From contig NZ_JAQITC010000011.1 in NCBI RefSeq assembly GCF_028618525.1, forward strand, positions 1-64,000: a DNA stretch of 64,000 bases, read 5' to 3'. Origin of the DNA: Bartonella sp. AU55XJBT (GTDB lineage Bacteria > Pseudomonadota > Alphaproteobacteria > Rhizobiales > Rhizobiaceae). A model generated the notes under the pieces. It was given only the letters and a program-made list of their open reading frames with translations, was not told where the DNA came from and searched no databases. Shown here piece by piece: positions 17,922 to 27,466 of this stretch. A program made the position numbers and the translations under genes. The stretch's first letter is position 1, and every line of letters begins with the position of its first letter.

Positions 17922-18188
17922 GGCATTTCCAAAATATGAGATCTAGAAAAAATGGTACTTTAACAAAAGATATCCATAAAACCAAGTTGATAAAGTTGTT
18001 TTGATGCAGGTTGTCCCCAAAGCTTGGTTATCATCTCTTGCTGATCCACAAGACTCCAAAGCATATATCCCAAAGCACCATAAGAGCATTTTGCGCATGG
18101 CTAATGATGATTGCGTGTTCCGTTAAAAGGGATACCCTATGAGAGAGCTCAATTATATTTGCGATCGAAAGGATAGGGGCGCGTGTTT

Positions 18189-18998
18189 TTAAATACTGCC
18201 GATAAGAATCCCTGTGGCAAAAACCAAAGCCCCCCCAATGATGACCTGTAAAGAGGCGCGCCAAAAAGGGGTCGACATGTATTTGTTCTGGATCCAGACA
18301 ATGGCGCCTAGTTCGAAAAAAACAATGATACAGGCAATCACTGTTGCGAGGTAAAAAGAATTGATTAAATAGGGAAGCGTATGACCTAACCCGCCCAATG
18401 TTGTCATAATGCCGCTGGCAAGACCTCTTTTCAATGGTGAACCGCGCCCTGATAATTTGCCATCATCATGGGCTGCTTCTGTGAAACCCATTGAAAGTCC
18501 TGCTCCAATGGAAGCTGAGAGCCCGATCAAAAAAGTTTGATGCGTTTCTCCTGTGGCAAAAGCGGCAGCAAAAATGGGGGCAAGGGTGGAGACAGAGCCA
18601 TCCATTAATCCGGCAAGACCTGGTTGAATCCATGTCAAAAGTGTTTGTTTTTGCGCTTTCGAGGGCTTTTTTATGGTGTGATTTGCTGCTGTTTTTTTAG
18701 GGGAGGGTTGGCTCCCCTTGCTTTTTACAAAAGAAGTTTGTTCACATAATCCATCCGCCGTGTGCGCACGATTATGGCAAGAAAGACACAAAAGTTGCTT
18801 ATAATTTTCAAGCTCTTGAATCCCCATAGCGGCAAAAACCGCTGCTTCTTTAGAGGAATAAGGCTCTAGCGCTTTTGCATATTTTAAATAGAGTGCTGCT
18901 TGTTGCTCTTTGACTTTGAGTGCTTGAAGAAGCATTTTTTGTGCCGAACGAAAGAACAGAGCTTTACGCTGTACAAATGAAAAAAACGATTTCAACAT
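18189..18998 (-). CDS. VIT1-family iron exporter with ferritin-like N-terminus (MbfA-like)
   Basis: 269 residues. N-terminal helical part (~20-75: EQQAALYLKYAKALEP...MGIQELENYKQLL) looks like a shortened ferritin-like domain. C-terminal VIT1/CCC1 domain (~120-269) has PGLAGLMDGSVSTLAPIFAAAFATG, GLSMGFTEAAHDDG and several membrane helices. This architecture matches membrane-bound ferritin (MbfA), an iron exporter in alphaproteobacteria. In this copy the usual E-x-x-H of the di-iron site reads E-x-x-Y and a C-x-x-C-H (CLSCH) lies in the linker, so metal chemistry may be altered. Confidence 0.75.
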   Translation of the reverse strand: MLKSFFSFVQRKALFFRSAQKMLLQALKVKEQQAALYLKYAKALEPYSSKEAAVFAAMGIQELENYKQLLCLSCHNRAHTADGLCEQTSFVKSKGSQPSPKKTAANHTIKKPSKAQKQTLLTWIQPGLAGLMDGSVSTLAPIFAAAFATGETHQTFLIGLSASIGAGLSMGFTEAAHDDGKLSGRGSPLKRGLASGIMTTLGGLGHTLPYLINSFYLATVIACIIVFFELGAIVWIQNKYMSTPFWRASLQVIIGGALVFATGILIGSI

Positions 18999-20102
18999 TC
19001 TCTGTTCCTTTGCACTTTAGAATAATTCTAAAAGATGAAGAAAAATAAACCAAAAGTCAACCTAAAAGTTACAAACTGAAAAATTGCAAAAAGGTTGCAG
19101 TGAGAAAAAAAGAAAAAAATGTGGGAGCGCCATGAACGTAAAGCTGACCAATCAAATCAATAAAGGAGATTTATCTAGGGCTGTCGAGAGGGCCATCGTG
19201 AAGGATTGAGAGAAAATAGGCTTTATTTTGCTAAAGAAGCGTTGCAATAGAGCGTTCCAATTATTGTACGAGAGCCAATGGATTTAGGCCCGAGACTGTA
19301 TGGAAAGAAATAAAGCCAGCGCCATCATTTAGTTGATGCGTCCAAAAGACGATAAAAAACTTTTTGAATTTGAGAACATTCTTTAAAAAAGACCTTGTCT
19401 CAAGGGACCCAAGTCCCTTTTTGCAAGGATATTCGTGAAGGATAGAGCAATAAGGCACTCATGAAATACTATACATTCCCCCTATGAAATACTATACATT
19501 CCCCCTATGAAATACTATACATTCCCCCTATGAAATACTATACATTCATTGAGTCTTCACATCTTGATGCTTCATAAACCGGTACCATGACATCTGCTTA
19601 GTCCCCAATGTTTGCGACAGTCTTTAGTACGGTATTCTCGGTATTTTTATTGGATCGTTTTACATCCCGCATCGCGTTTTAAGTGTAAGCCAGTCCCCTT
19701 ATGATATTAGCATTGAGGTGGATTTATTGGCATCTAACAAATTATCTTTTGTGCTGTGATTGGGATTGGTTTGAAAGGTTGGAATGTATCAATGAGCGAG
19801 ATATTATCATTTCAAATTGTTTGATCACGCATGAAAATTGATGCTTTATGAAGGATCATTTATTACCTTATATCTTGCATGAAAGCCCCAAATTCAGTAG
19901 GATTCTCTCACTTCAAAACTTCTTATATTGAATCAATCACAATCATTTCCTTGTGAATCACGAGAAGGGGGGAAGTTTTCATTTTGATGAATGAGGTGAG
20001 TTGCAATGGGAGAAGTGCATAGTCTTTAAACATCAAAGGACGAGTACTCTTGATGTTTAAAAAGAATGGTTAAATTTTGTAGATCATAAAGAGACGTAGT
20101 AT
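18999..20102. other. intergenic with short tandem repeat
   Basis: No convincing gene. The stretch holds the 23-bp repeat listed separately and scattered short frames with stops. It precedes a mobile-element type gene, so it may contain decayed accessory DNA. Confidence 0.4.
19461..19546. repeat. 23-bp tandem repeat, 3.7 copies
   Basis: Three complete copies and one partial copy of a 23-bp unit beginning ATGAAATACTATACATTCCC, perfectly conserved. No reading frame runs through it. Confidence 0.9.
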
Positions 20103-20768
20103 ATGGAAATTAATAAAGGGTTAGAATGGTTTTTGGATTTTCAAAAACTAACAATACCGCAGGCAGCGTTTTTAATAGCCGGATTAAATCCAGGAAAATG
20201 TACTCTTTTCAACAAAATAAAACCAGAAGAGAGTGGTATTTACGAAGGTCACCGTCTCGTCTCATTAGATAAAACTTCTAATTTTCGAGGAGCTTATCAT
20301 GCTATCGTTCAAGCAGGAAAAGACTATCGGTTAAAGATAGAATGGTCGTATGATTTTTTTGGTAATATAGATGCAGATTCCTCACATGTTTTCGTTGAAG
20401 ATTTAAAAGAATGGCTTTTATCATGTGGTTATCGCCCTGCATTTTTCTTTCCTAAGAATGATTCTGACAACATTAAAGATCACAAATATACGTTTCAAAA
20501 TCCAAATCATCCACGTTATGCTCCAAAGCTTGCTGCAGCTGTGGCGGCATGGGAAGAGGTGAGCGAGGCTGCACCAAATAAAAGTGTTAAAGCAACGCTT
20601 GCAGAATGGGTGCAAGAGAATGCTGAAAAATATGTAAAGAAAAATGGTGAATTAACAAAGGATTTCATTGAGCAGGTTTCAAGTGTTGCTAATTGGGATC
20701 CTACCGGAGGGGCTCCAAAAACAAAAGCTAGCGTTTCTTTATCAGAAAAAAAGACACTAAAAAAGTGA
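20103..20768 (+). CDS. mobile-element/genomic-island type protein, function unknown
   Basis: 221 residues, no signal or membrane helix. The start has LTIPQAAFLIAGLNPG, and the C-terminal part has NHPRYAPKLAAAVAAWEEV, a linker with ATLAEWVQENAEKY and SSVANWDPTGGAPKTK. The H-P-x-Y-A-P-K-L-A-A-A-V-x-A-W plus A-N-W-x-P-x-G-G-A-P-K-T combination is one I associate with cargo proteins of prophages and islands; the biochemical role is unknown. It stands alone between gene-poor stretches. Confidence 0.7.
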   Translation: MEINKGLEWFLDFQKLTIPQAAFLIAGLNPGKCTLFNKIKPEESGIYEGHRLVSLDKTSNFRGAYHAIVQAGKDYRLKIEWSYDFFGNIDADSSHVFVEDLKEWLLSCGYRPAFFFPKNDSDNIKDHKYTFQNPNHPRYAPKLAAAVAAWEEVSEAAPNKSVKATLAEWVQENAEKYVKKNGELTKDFIEQVSSVANWDPTGGAPKTKASVSLSEKKTLKK

Positions 20769-21938
20769 TAATTGCTCCTCTTGATGATTCAGAAATGCCT
20801 TTCTAGGGGGGAGGTTTAAGCTATCCTCCCATAGGTTATAAGTCATTGTTTTTACATAAGAAAATATTTTATCGTCTTTCAATGACTGTTCAGAGAGGGG
20901 GAAATAGACATTGTTGGGCAGTAAAACTTACCTTCTCGTTTTCATAACTTAACCATCTATTTTTATTGGATTTTTTTGGGCATTGTTCAATTCGAATCAA
21001 ATGCAATGAAATTGAAAATGCTATGGAAATGACAATGCTAAAAAAAATTTTTTCTTTTTTCACAGTGCGCAAAAGTGCAAAAAATTCTCAAGGAAATATA
21101 CCGATGAATGGATCAATATTGGAGCAGCCTGTGGCGGATGAGGTGGTGCGCAAATCATTTAGAGGGAGCGTGTTGTCGCGTTGGTTAAAGTTTGAATTTA
21201 TCATTGTGATGGAAAAGGTCAAAATACGGCGTCCTGCGCGCTCTCCCTAAAGAAACCTTGCTCTCTATCGCTTTGTGAAGGATTTCTCTTGAAAAATTGG
21301 CGCCATAGTAAAACCCTCTCTATGGTATAATAAGAAAAGGATATCTTATGATTTATTATGATGAAAATGCGAAAAGAATAACGGCTGTATGGTGTGGTCA
21401 CTCTGGAATGATATTCTGTTGTCCAGAGGATGATTGATATTTCAGTGCCTCTTTTGTCCATTTATTTCTGACCAATGGAAGTGATGAACAAGCTTTTGTT
21501 TTATGGTGATGGTGGTCAACGTTAAAGAATGACACTTGGAGAATATCAAGGGCTTTCAAGGGGGGGGCAAAGAAAAATATATTCCGCTATAGGGGGTGTT
21601 TCTTGGAAATAAAGTTGACCATTAAAATTGCTTGTTTAAAGGAAATAGGTAACCGTGTGAGGAGAATATAGCTTGAGGACTGTTTATTATAAAAAAGTTT
21701 TCTAAAGAGAGAATTATAATCCTTGCTATCGGGTAAGACTCTTTACTTTTAGTTTGTGATCGTTCTTTTGCGTGATGACGGTGATACTCTTATTGGATCG
21801 CTTAAAACAAAAAGCAAGCGCCTCAATGACGAAAGGAGTGGTTTCCCACTCCTTCGTTCCTATCTCCCCTTGCGGGGAAGCGGCCACCATTACTGATGCC
21901 GTATATGCCTTTCTATATACGCTTATTTTTTTTAAAAG
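20769..21938. other. gene-poor stretch
   Basis: Contains only the small doubtful frame at 21023-21250 and a 9-bp perfect hairpin (AAGGAGTGG-tttc-CCACTCCTT, 21833-21854), which may end transcription of something upstream. Short open pieces (e.g. MIYYDENAKRITAVWCG at 21349) look like remnants. Confidence 0.4.
21023..21250 (+). CDS. small hypothetical protein, doubtful
   Basis: 75 codons from MEMTMLKKIFSFFTV; basic, no recognised domain. Weak ribosome binding site. May be a remnant of mobile DNA; listed because it is the only sizable frame in the gap. Confidence 0.25.
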   Translation: MEMTMLKKIFSFFTVRKSAKNSQGNIPMNGSILEQPVADEVVRKSFRGSVLSRWLKFEFIIVMEKVKIRRPARSP

Positions 21939-22466
21939 TCAAGGGTTCAAACGGGGTAAATGTTTGAGCATAAGAGCAACAACTTTATGAAATTCTTCTT
22001 CTGATAATCTTGGGGCGCCACTATGTGAGCAACTAAGACGGCTTACTGAGACGGTTGTTACATAATTGCAGATAATCCATGCTTTTTTATGTTCTATCGG
22101 AGATTGTAAGGGATAAGCCGCAGGATTATTCGGTTGTGATTTTGTTGAAAATGGCAAAACCGTAACATTCCCGTAGAGTTTTGCATTCTTAGAAAGCACT
22201 AAAACAGGACGTTTTTTCCAGAATTCAGGGAGGATCGAATCATGAGGAAAATCGCACCAAAAAACTTGTCGAATGCGCGGTGCTGATTTGAGCCGAGGTT
22301 TTATATGAGGGGGTTTTGTGTAAGGGGCATTGAGATCCCCTAATTTCACATGTTCTCGCCATGCAGCATGATCATGTTCCATCACACTATGCGGTGCTTC
22401 AAGGTGACAGATTTCTACAGGTGTGAGCGGGGGAGGGGGAGGCGTTGTGTTTTTATCCTCAGGCAT
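21939..22466 (-). CDS. PemK/MazF-like toxin with Pro-rich N-terminus
   Basis: 175 residues from MPEDKNTT (a GTG 11 codons upstream is possible). A Pro-rich leader of ~70 residues precedes a PemK/MazF-like fold: RIRQVFWCDFP, PEFWKKRPVLVLSKNAKLYGNVTVLPFST, then AWIICNYVTTVSVSRL. MazF/PemK proteins are ribosome-linked or free mRNA endonucleases; the P-x-x-W-K-x-R-P-V-L-V-L and T-x-x-P-x-S-T motifs fit. No antitoxin-like gene is adjacent, so it may be an orphan or have another role. Confidence 0.72.
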   Translation of the reverse strand: MPEDKNTTPPPPPLTPVEICHLEAPHSVMEHDHAAWREHVKLGDLNAPYTKPPHIKPRLKSAPRIRQVFWCDFPHDSILPEFWKKRPVLVLSKNAKLYGNVTVLPFSTKSQPNNPAAYPLQSPIEHKKAWIICNYVTTVSVSRLSCSHSGAPRLSEEEFHKVVALMLKHLPRLNP

Positions 22467-22877
22467 GGTTGACCATTCAATATTTATTGGTCCCCTCACT
22501 TAATTTTCTGATCGCTTCTCTGCTGCCAGCTTCTATCAAAATATTGCTGTTAAGTACAGAGAAGCAAAACAATAAGATATAGATATCCGTTGTTTTTTTG
22601 TTGTTCCGCCTCCCTTTGGGAAGGAAAACATTGATAACAACATTAAATCTGCAAAGGCATGAAAAAAACAGAAGGATATTTTACAACAAAAGGTTGTTTC
22701 ATTCGTTTTAATGTTCAAGGAGAAATTTGATGATGAGATGATGTTTGTGGACGCGTGTTACAGGGGATAATTCTTGTGTTATGGATGCTTTGTGCTGGGT
22801 GTTCCTGTGGCTGTGGAGACCCATGCGCTATGTGGTGTTTTTAAGAGAAAGTATGCTGTTCTGTCTGTGGGGGGCGT
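22467..22877. other. intergenic, no gene seen
   Basis: No convincing gene. Short minus-strand frame at 22536-22718 lacks any support. Confidence 0.4.
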
Positions 22878-23447
22878 TTATGTTTTGTGGCTTGAAAGAA
22901 TGCCTTTTGAAGTGATATAGAGGCTCATAAGGGTGAAAAAGAGGCTTGCAACCACATTCCAACCGGCAAATGAAAGAAAAAGAAAATGGGTGGGGGCTTC
23001 TGAACAAGAAGGAGGGTGGATGTTGTTTAATTGGTTAAGCAGCTGGTTAACGTCTGAGGTCTTGCGCACAGCGTTTAGGCCACAACTGAGAGGAGCTTCC
23101 CAAAAGCCATATTCAACACCGGCATGATAAATGGCTAAAACAAGGCTGATGCTCATTAAGACAAAAACACATAAAAATAAAAGTTGTATCCAAGAAGACA
23201 TGCGAAAAAACCACGCTCCAAAACCTGCTAAGAGCAGAAATGGGACGGCACCGTAATAGGGAAAACGCTCGATAAGACATAAATCGCAAGGAAGATACCC
23301 ACCAAGATATTCAAAACAAAGGGCTAGACCTACCGTGGCGGACAAGCAAAAAGCCAGAAAAAAAGCCCATAAACTTTGTTCTTTTCTGCTGGGTTCTCGA
23401 TGAAGATGCTTGTTTAAAAGGGAATGGGAAGACAAAATACATGCCAT
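22878..23447 (-). CDS. dsbB: disulfide bond formation protein B family
   Basis: 189 residues, four membrane helices. First redox pair C-x-x-C in GYLPCDLCLIERFPYY (~51-54); second cysteines in PLSCGLNAV and PPSCSEA of the second periplasmic loop. DsbB re-oxidises DsbA using quinone. Good ribosome site (AAGGAAC) before the ATG. Lies 12 bp upstream of the YqaA-like gene's end in the same orientation; the pair next to a tRNA-Leu is a conserved alphaproteobacterial arrangement. Confidence 0.9.
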   Translation of the reverse strand: MACILSSHSLLNKHLHREPSRKEQSLWAFFLAFCLSATVGLALCFEYLGGYLPCDLCLIERFPYYGAVPFLLLAGFGAWFFRMSSWIQLLFLCVFVLMSISLVLAIYHAGVEYGFWEAPLSCGLNAVRKTSDVNQLLNQLNNIHPPSCSEAPTHFLFLSFAGWNVVASLFFTLMSLYITSKGILSSHKT

Positions 23448-23459
23448 GGGGTCTGTTCC

Positions 23460-24065
23460 TTATAAAAGCTTCTTGTTTAAAAAAGCTATGAAAATCCCAT
23501 AAATCAAAAGGAGACTAACACACCCTACGAGAATAATCCATTTGAAATGCTGTCTTAGGAAATTCATTGCTTTTTGTCCAAAATGTTTAATCAGCCACGC
23601 GAGAAGATAAAAACGAGCGCCTCGGGAAAAAATACAAATGAGAATGAAAAGTTCAAGACGGACACTCATCACACCGGCTAAAATTGTGACAATTTTGATG
23701 GGGGGAAGATGAAAAAAACCTGATGTTATCAGTAAAATAATCAGAAATTGTAGGGTGGCACTGTTTTTTAGAGATTCAAAACTTTCAACTTTACCGTAAA
23801 ATTCTAAAATGGGTTTGGCAAGGGTGTCATAAGCAAAATGTCCGATAAACCAACCGGTAATGCCTCCTAAAACAGAACAAATTGTTGCAATGAAAGCATA
23901 GCGATAAACCTGCTTTTGACGGATAAGCAGCAGCGGGATATATAAAATATCTACGGGAATTGGAAAAAAAGAACTTTCAATAAAGGCAATGAAACCAAGC
24001 CAGTGTGGTGCTGTACGCCGATTTGCTAAAGAAATCGTCCAAAGCTTTAATTTGTTTAATATCAT
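23460..24065 (-). CDS. YqaA-type DedA/VTT-domain membrane protein
   Basis: 201 residues. GFIAFIESSFFPIPVDILYIPLLL near the N-terminus is the DedA signature (F-x-E-S-x-x-x-P-x-P). Further helices GGITGWFIGHFAYDTL and a C-terminal FSRGARFYLLAWLIKHFG segment complete the VTT fold. These proteins are lipid carriers or membrane-homeostasis factors. Probably cotranscribed with dsbB. Confidence 0.88.
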   Translation of the reverse strand: MILNKLKLWTISLANRRTAPHWLGFIAFIESSFFPIPVDILYIPLLLIRQKQVYRYAFIATICSVLGGITGWFIGHFAYDTLAKPILEFYGKVESFESLKNSATLQFLIILLITSGFFHLPPIKIVTILAGVMSVRLELFILICIFSRGARFYLLAWLIKHFGQKAMNFLRQHFKWIILVGCVSLLLIYGIFIAFLNKKLL

Positions 24066-24286
24066 GAGATTTTTATAAATTTAAGAGGTAAAAACTTTAC
24101 AAATGAAAGTGCTGTAAATCCGATAAAGAAATCCAATAAAGAAAATATTCCCTCAAACAGAGAAGAAAATGAGAGGAATTCTTAAAAAATCAGAAGTCTG
24201 CTGTTGACGAATCTATCCTTCTTCATATAGTGCAAAAGAATGATCGACAAGTCTGTCTTTTATAGCCCTGTCTTTTATAACAATGT

Positions 24287-24371
24287 GCGGGTGTGGTGGA
24301 ACTGGTAGACGCGCCAGACTCAAAATCTGGTTCCGAAAGGAGTGTCGGTTCGAGTCCGACCACCCGCACCA
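24287..24371 (+). tRNA. tRNA-Leu, anticodon CAA
   Basis: 85 nt including encoded CCA. Acceptor GCGGGTG pairs with CACCCGC; anticodon stem CCAGA/TCTGG encloses loop CTCAAAA (anticodon CAA). Long variable arm typical of type II tRNA; T loop GTTCGAGTC present. Confidence 0.95.
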
Positions 24372-25187
24372 CTTTATAAAGTTTTCCCTTTATCCTGCTC
24401 TTGCAACTTTTGTATGCCAAATGGGTGCGAGGATATTATGTGTCTTTGTTTACGTAATCTCTACTCTTTAAAAGATATTGCTTTAGAGGCTTTTGAAAGT
24501 CGTAAAGTAAAAAACAAAAGGAAATGGTGAGGCTGGATCTGTTCTTGCGTTGATAACTTTATGTTCTCTCCAAATGGATATGCAATATCCTCTCTCCACT
24601 CTGGAATACAATAACTATAAAACACCGTCATTTGAGATGTTGTGATAGAGGGTATGTAAACTTCCTTGGGGAAACGTTATAGTATTTTTTTCAGTTGTGT
24701 GTTGGATCTTCTTAAGCTTGTTTGTTGCGCTTTAAGTTTAAGGTAATCCCATGGGTGAAAAAGTGAGAGGAGCCCGCTAAGAGTTATTGTGTTTTTACAA
24801 ACCGATATGGGGTTTTGAAAATAGGGGTTAGAATCTTTATCCTTTGAGAGTGAGGAAGAGAGCAATATCATCCTATGAAATTGCAGTTAATGCCCAGTAT
24901 CTGTATTTCTTTTCAAGAAATATCGGGGCTCTTATTTATTTTTATTTCACGATGATGTCCAATGGTGTGAGGGTAAAGCTCTTCTATTTCAAATGCATGA
25001 CATGAAAGAGGGAGGCGATAGAGGCTTGCAAGAAGCTGGACGGTTTTGCGATTGTGTGTTGATCGTTGAGCGCTGGTCTTTAGAGTCTTCGTCTTTTTAA
25101 AAAGGGAGAGAGGCATGAAAAAAACCCCGCTTTTAACAGGGTTTTTTAAACATTTCATTATTTTCTATAAGCGATTAGAATTTAACA
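24372..25187. other. intergenic, no gene seen
   Basis: Apart from the terminator at 25119-25147 I find no gene or RNA here; short frames have no support. Confidence 0.45.
25119..25147 (-). terminator. likely intrinsic terminator of hbp
   Basis: Inverted repeat AAAAAACCC/GGGTTTTTT with an 11-nt loop, ~40 bp beyond the stop of the hemin-binding protein gene on the minus strand. Confidence 0.7.
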
Positions 25188-26078
25188 TTAGAATTTATAA
25201 GCGATGCCAAGGCGAAAATTATGCGCTTGGGCACTCATTTTAAGTTCATCATTGGCCAATTTCTGTTTAAAAAAATCTGTATAACGATATTCTGTTCGCA
25301 TGATAATGTCATCTGTCATGGCAAGATCAAAGCCACCCCCAACAGTATAACCAATCATTGTTTTTGTTTTATCGAACACATTGCCAGAAGCAAATACTGT
25401 CGAATCTTCTTGCGACTTTGTTAAAAGCGATAGGATATATTGCATTTGTGTGTAGGCAAAACCCCCTGCAATATAAGGCATCAGACGATGGGAAGCAAAA
25501 CCAATGCGCGCACGCAGAGCGCCAGCCCATTTTTCTTTCAATGTTACACTGCTCACAACAAGATCACCATAGTTGGGTATCGTTTCATCCTGAGCTGCAG
25601 GTTTTATAATAGGAATCCCAGCTTCGTGAAAAACGGCATTAAGAGAGTCCAATTTATCGAGAATTTGCTTGCCATTATCCGTTTGGGTGTCTTTCCGCCC
25701 AGACCAGATCATATCCGTATCAAAACTGACAATAAGGTTATCTCCTAGATCAATGTTAGAACCTACATAAAAACCGCCGACAAATCCCGATGGTTTCGGT
25801 GAGAGATCTCTGTTGACCCAAGCCCATTTCCCATCATGGGATTCTGGTGCGTAATTTAAAGTGCTGTTACTGGAAACATGTCCAATTTGTCCACCAAAAT
25901 AAAAACCAGTCCAAGAAAAAGGCGCGGAAACAGCCTTTGGTGCAATCCTTGGTGCTAAACCACTTGACGCTGTAACATTCGGTTTTGATGGTTGAAACAT
26001 CACTGTATCAGCGGCTTGCACTGTTGAAGCAGTCATAAAAGTGAAAAGAGAGAGTGCAATTAAACATTTTGTATTCAT
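25188..26078 (-). CDS. hemin-binding outer-membrane porin, Hbp/Pap31 family
   Basis: 296 residues. Signal peptide ending STVQAAD, a short linker, then the Omp25/31-type opening FSWTGFYFGGQIGH and a beta-barrel closing with FRLGIAYKF (terminal Phe for outer-membrane insertion). WAGALRARIGFASHRLMPYIAGGFAYTQ and DIIMRTEYRYTDF are family-typical strands. Bartonella Hbp proteins bind hemin and are regulated by heme and oxygen; which paralogue this is cannot be told here. Its ~380-bp AT-rich upstream region is unusually long, fitting the long leaders known for hbp genes. Confidence 0.88.
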   Translation of the reverse strand: MNTKCLIALSLFTFMTASTVQAADTVMFQPSKPNVTASSGLAPRIAPKAVSAPFSWTGFYFGGQIGHVSSNSTLNYAPESHDGKWAWVNRDLSPKPSGFVGGFYVGSNIDLGDNLIVSFDTDMIWSGRKDTQTDNGKQILDKLDSLNAVFHEAGIPIIKPAAQDETIPNYGDLVVSSVTLKEKWAGALRARIGFASHRLMPYIAGGFAYTQMQYILSLLTKSQEDSTVFASGNVFDKTKTMIGYTVGGGFDLAMTDDIIMRTEYRYTDFFKQKLANDELKMSAQAHNFRLGIAYKF

Positions 26079-26777
26079 AAAACGTCCCCAATTTATTTCA
26101 ATTACATAATGTATTATGCATAAATTAGTTAAAAAAATCTATATATAATTTCATTATGAAAAAATAAAATATACTAAAAATCCATATTTTTTCAGTGTTA
26201 AGCGTTTTTTGAAAAACGTGTTTATCTTACTTTCATCGAGAATATCTTAATTTTAAAGGATTTTTTTGGCTGTATTCTTTCAGTGTTCTCTGTATTGTAG
26301 AAAACATTACGGTTTAATAAATAAAATTTTAGCTTGTTAAAAAATATTATTTTGTAGATATAAAAATACTTTTTATTGTTAATGTATAAATACATTATCC
26401 ATAATGATTGTTATCTTTGTGCTTAATATAGGTTTGATATCAATGTCCTTCGGTTTAAAAAAGGGCGCAGGGAGCCCTCCCTATATCTTTGCCAGTTTTT
26501 AATCTTGAGACTCCTTTTGTGTGGCGATAGCCTTGAGGGTTTGAGAAAAAGAGCAATGTTCTGTTTTCAATTGTTTTTATCGCTATACTAAGCTTGCTTG
26601 TGATGATCCAAACGCTGCGTTTGGATTGATTGAATGGAATGTTAAAAAAAGGGGGATATGAACAATAACAAGGGGCGGTATGAAGCATAAAAAGAAGGGA
26701 GTGCTATTCGTCTATGTGGTTTTCTTTTATGGAAAAGGATAAATCATTCTCTCGTTCATTTCAGCTGGAACGAGGAT
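26079..26777. other. hbp upstream region
   Basis: Strongly AT-rich to ~26400, with no gene. Likely contains the hbp promoter and leader; I could not fix an Irr/Fur-type operator with confidence. From 26440 on, only short frames. Confidence 0.4.
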
Positions 26778-27030
26778 CGTGACCTAAAGACCGATTAATA
26801 TTGGCAATTTTTAAAGAGAGTAGCTTTTAAAGAGATCAGCGTATGGATTTAAGCTTGTGCGACAATGCGCAAGCGCGCCATGATGCGCAAGCGCTTCAAA
26901 TTGAGTATGCGTTGTTTTAAAGGATATTCTTGAAAGGGCTTTAGATTGTTTTGAGCAAAGGGAAACAATTCAAGTCAAAAATCTTTCGCAGCATTGCGTT
27001 CTGTTCCAACCGCTGTTGCTTCATTGAGAA
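26778..27030 (-). pseudogene. decayed fumC fragment
   Basis: This DNA repeats a stretch of intact fumC at 27960-28190. Shared blocks include AAAGACCGATTAATATTGGCAATTTTTAAAGAGA, TTTTAAAGAGATCAGCG, GCGCAAGCG-CCATGATG, CGCTTCAAATT...TTTTAAAGGATAT and GTTCCAACCGCTGTTGCTTC. Indels break the frame throughout. It lies ~700 bp past the fumC stop, on the same strand. Confidence 0.7.
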
Positions 27031-27394
27031 GCATTCCTATGGTTACGCTTCAGTAAAAAAAGAGCAAGCCGGTATTATCACACACTTAGGCCTGTTCTAA
27101 AATGTTGTGGACCAATCCGTAGCACTGCTCGGGGGGGAGGGGGAGTAGAGGCATTTTGAGTCCTTTTTTATAAAAATTTTATACCTCCCACACATTCCGC
27201 TTGTGATGTCAAGCCAAGTGATTTGATTGTTTCAACCAATATAAAGGAATTTAAAATGAGAGAATCTCATGGTATTTGAGATTCTTATTCGCGTTGAATA
27301 ATGCTATATTATCGTTATACATCAATATATTATCTCTTTTTGACCAGAGCCAAAATAGAGATGAGAGCTTAAAATAAACACTGTAGACAGCTAT

Positions 27395-27418
27395 CATCGG
27401 GGCGTAGGTGCCCCGATG
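27395..27418. terminator. hairpin downstream of fumC
   Basis: Perfect 9-bp stem CATCGGGGC/GCCCCGATG with a 6-nt loop, ~50 bp after the fumC stop. There is no clear U-tract, so it may be a terminator helped by other factors or an mRNA 3'-end stabiliser. Confidence 0.55.
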
Positions 27419-27466
27419 GCTTTGAGGGATAAGGTTTAAGAAGTTTTTTTCTTCTTTGTTAGATTC

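Noticed and set aside
24287..24371. tRNA-Leu as a prophage attachment site
   Set aside because: No integrase gene and no repeated tRNA 3' end is visible in the window.
24913..25158. Minus-strand 81-codon ORF downstream of hbp
   Set aside because: It includes the terminator hairpin and has no ribosome site or recognisable protein features.
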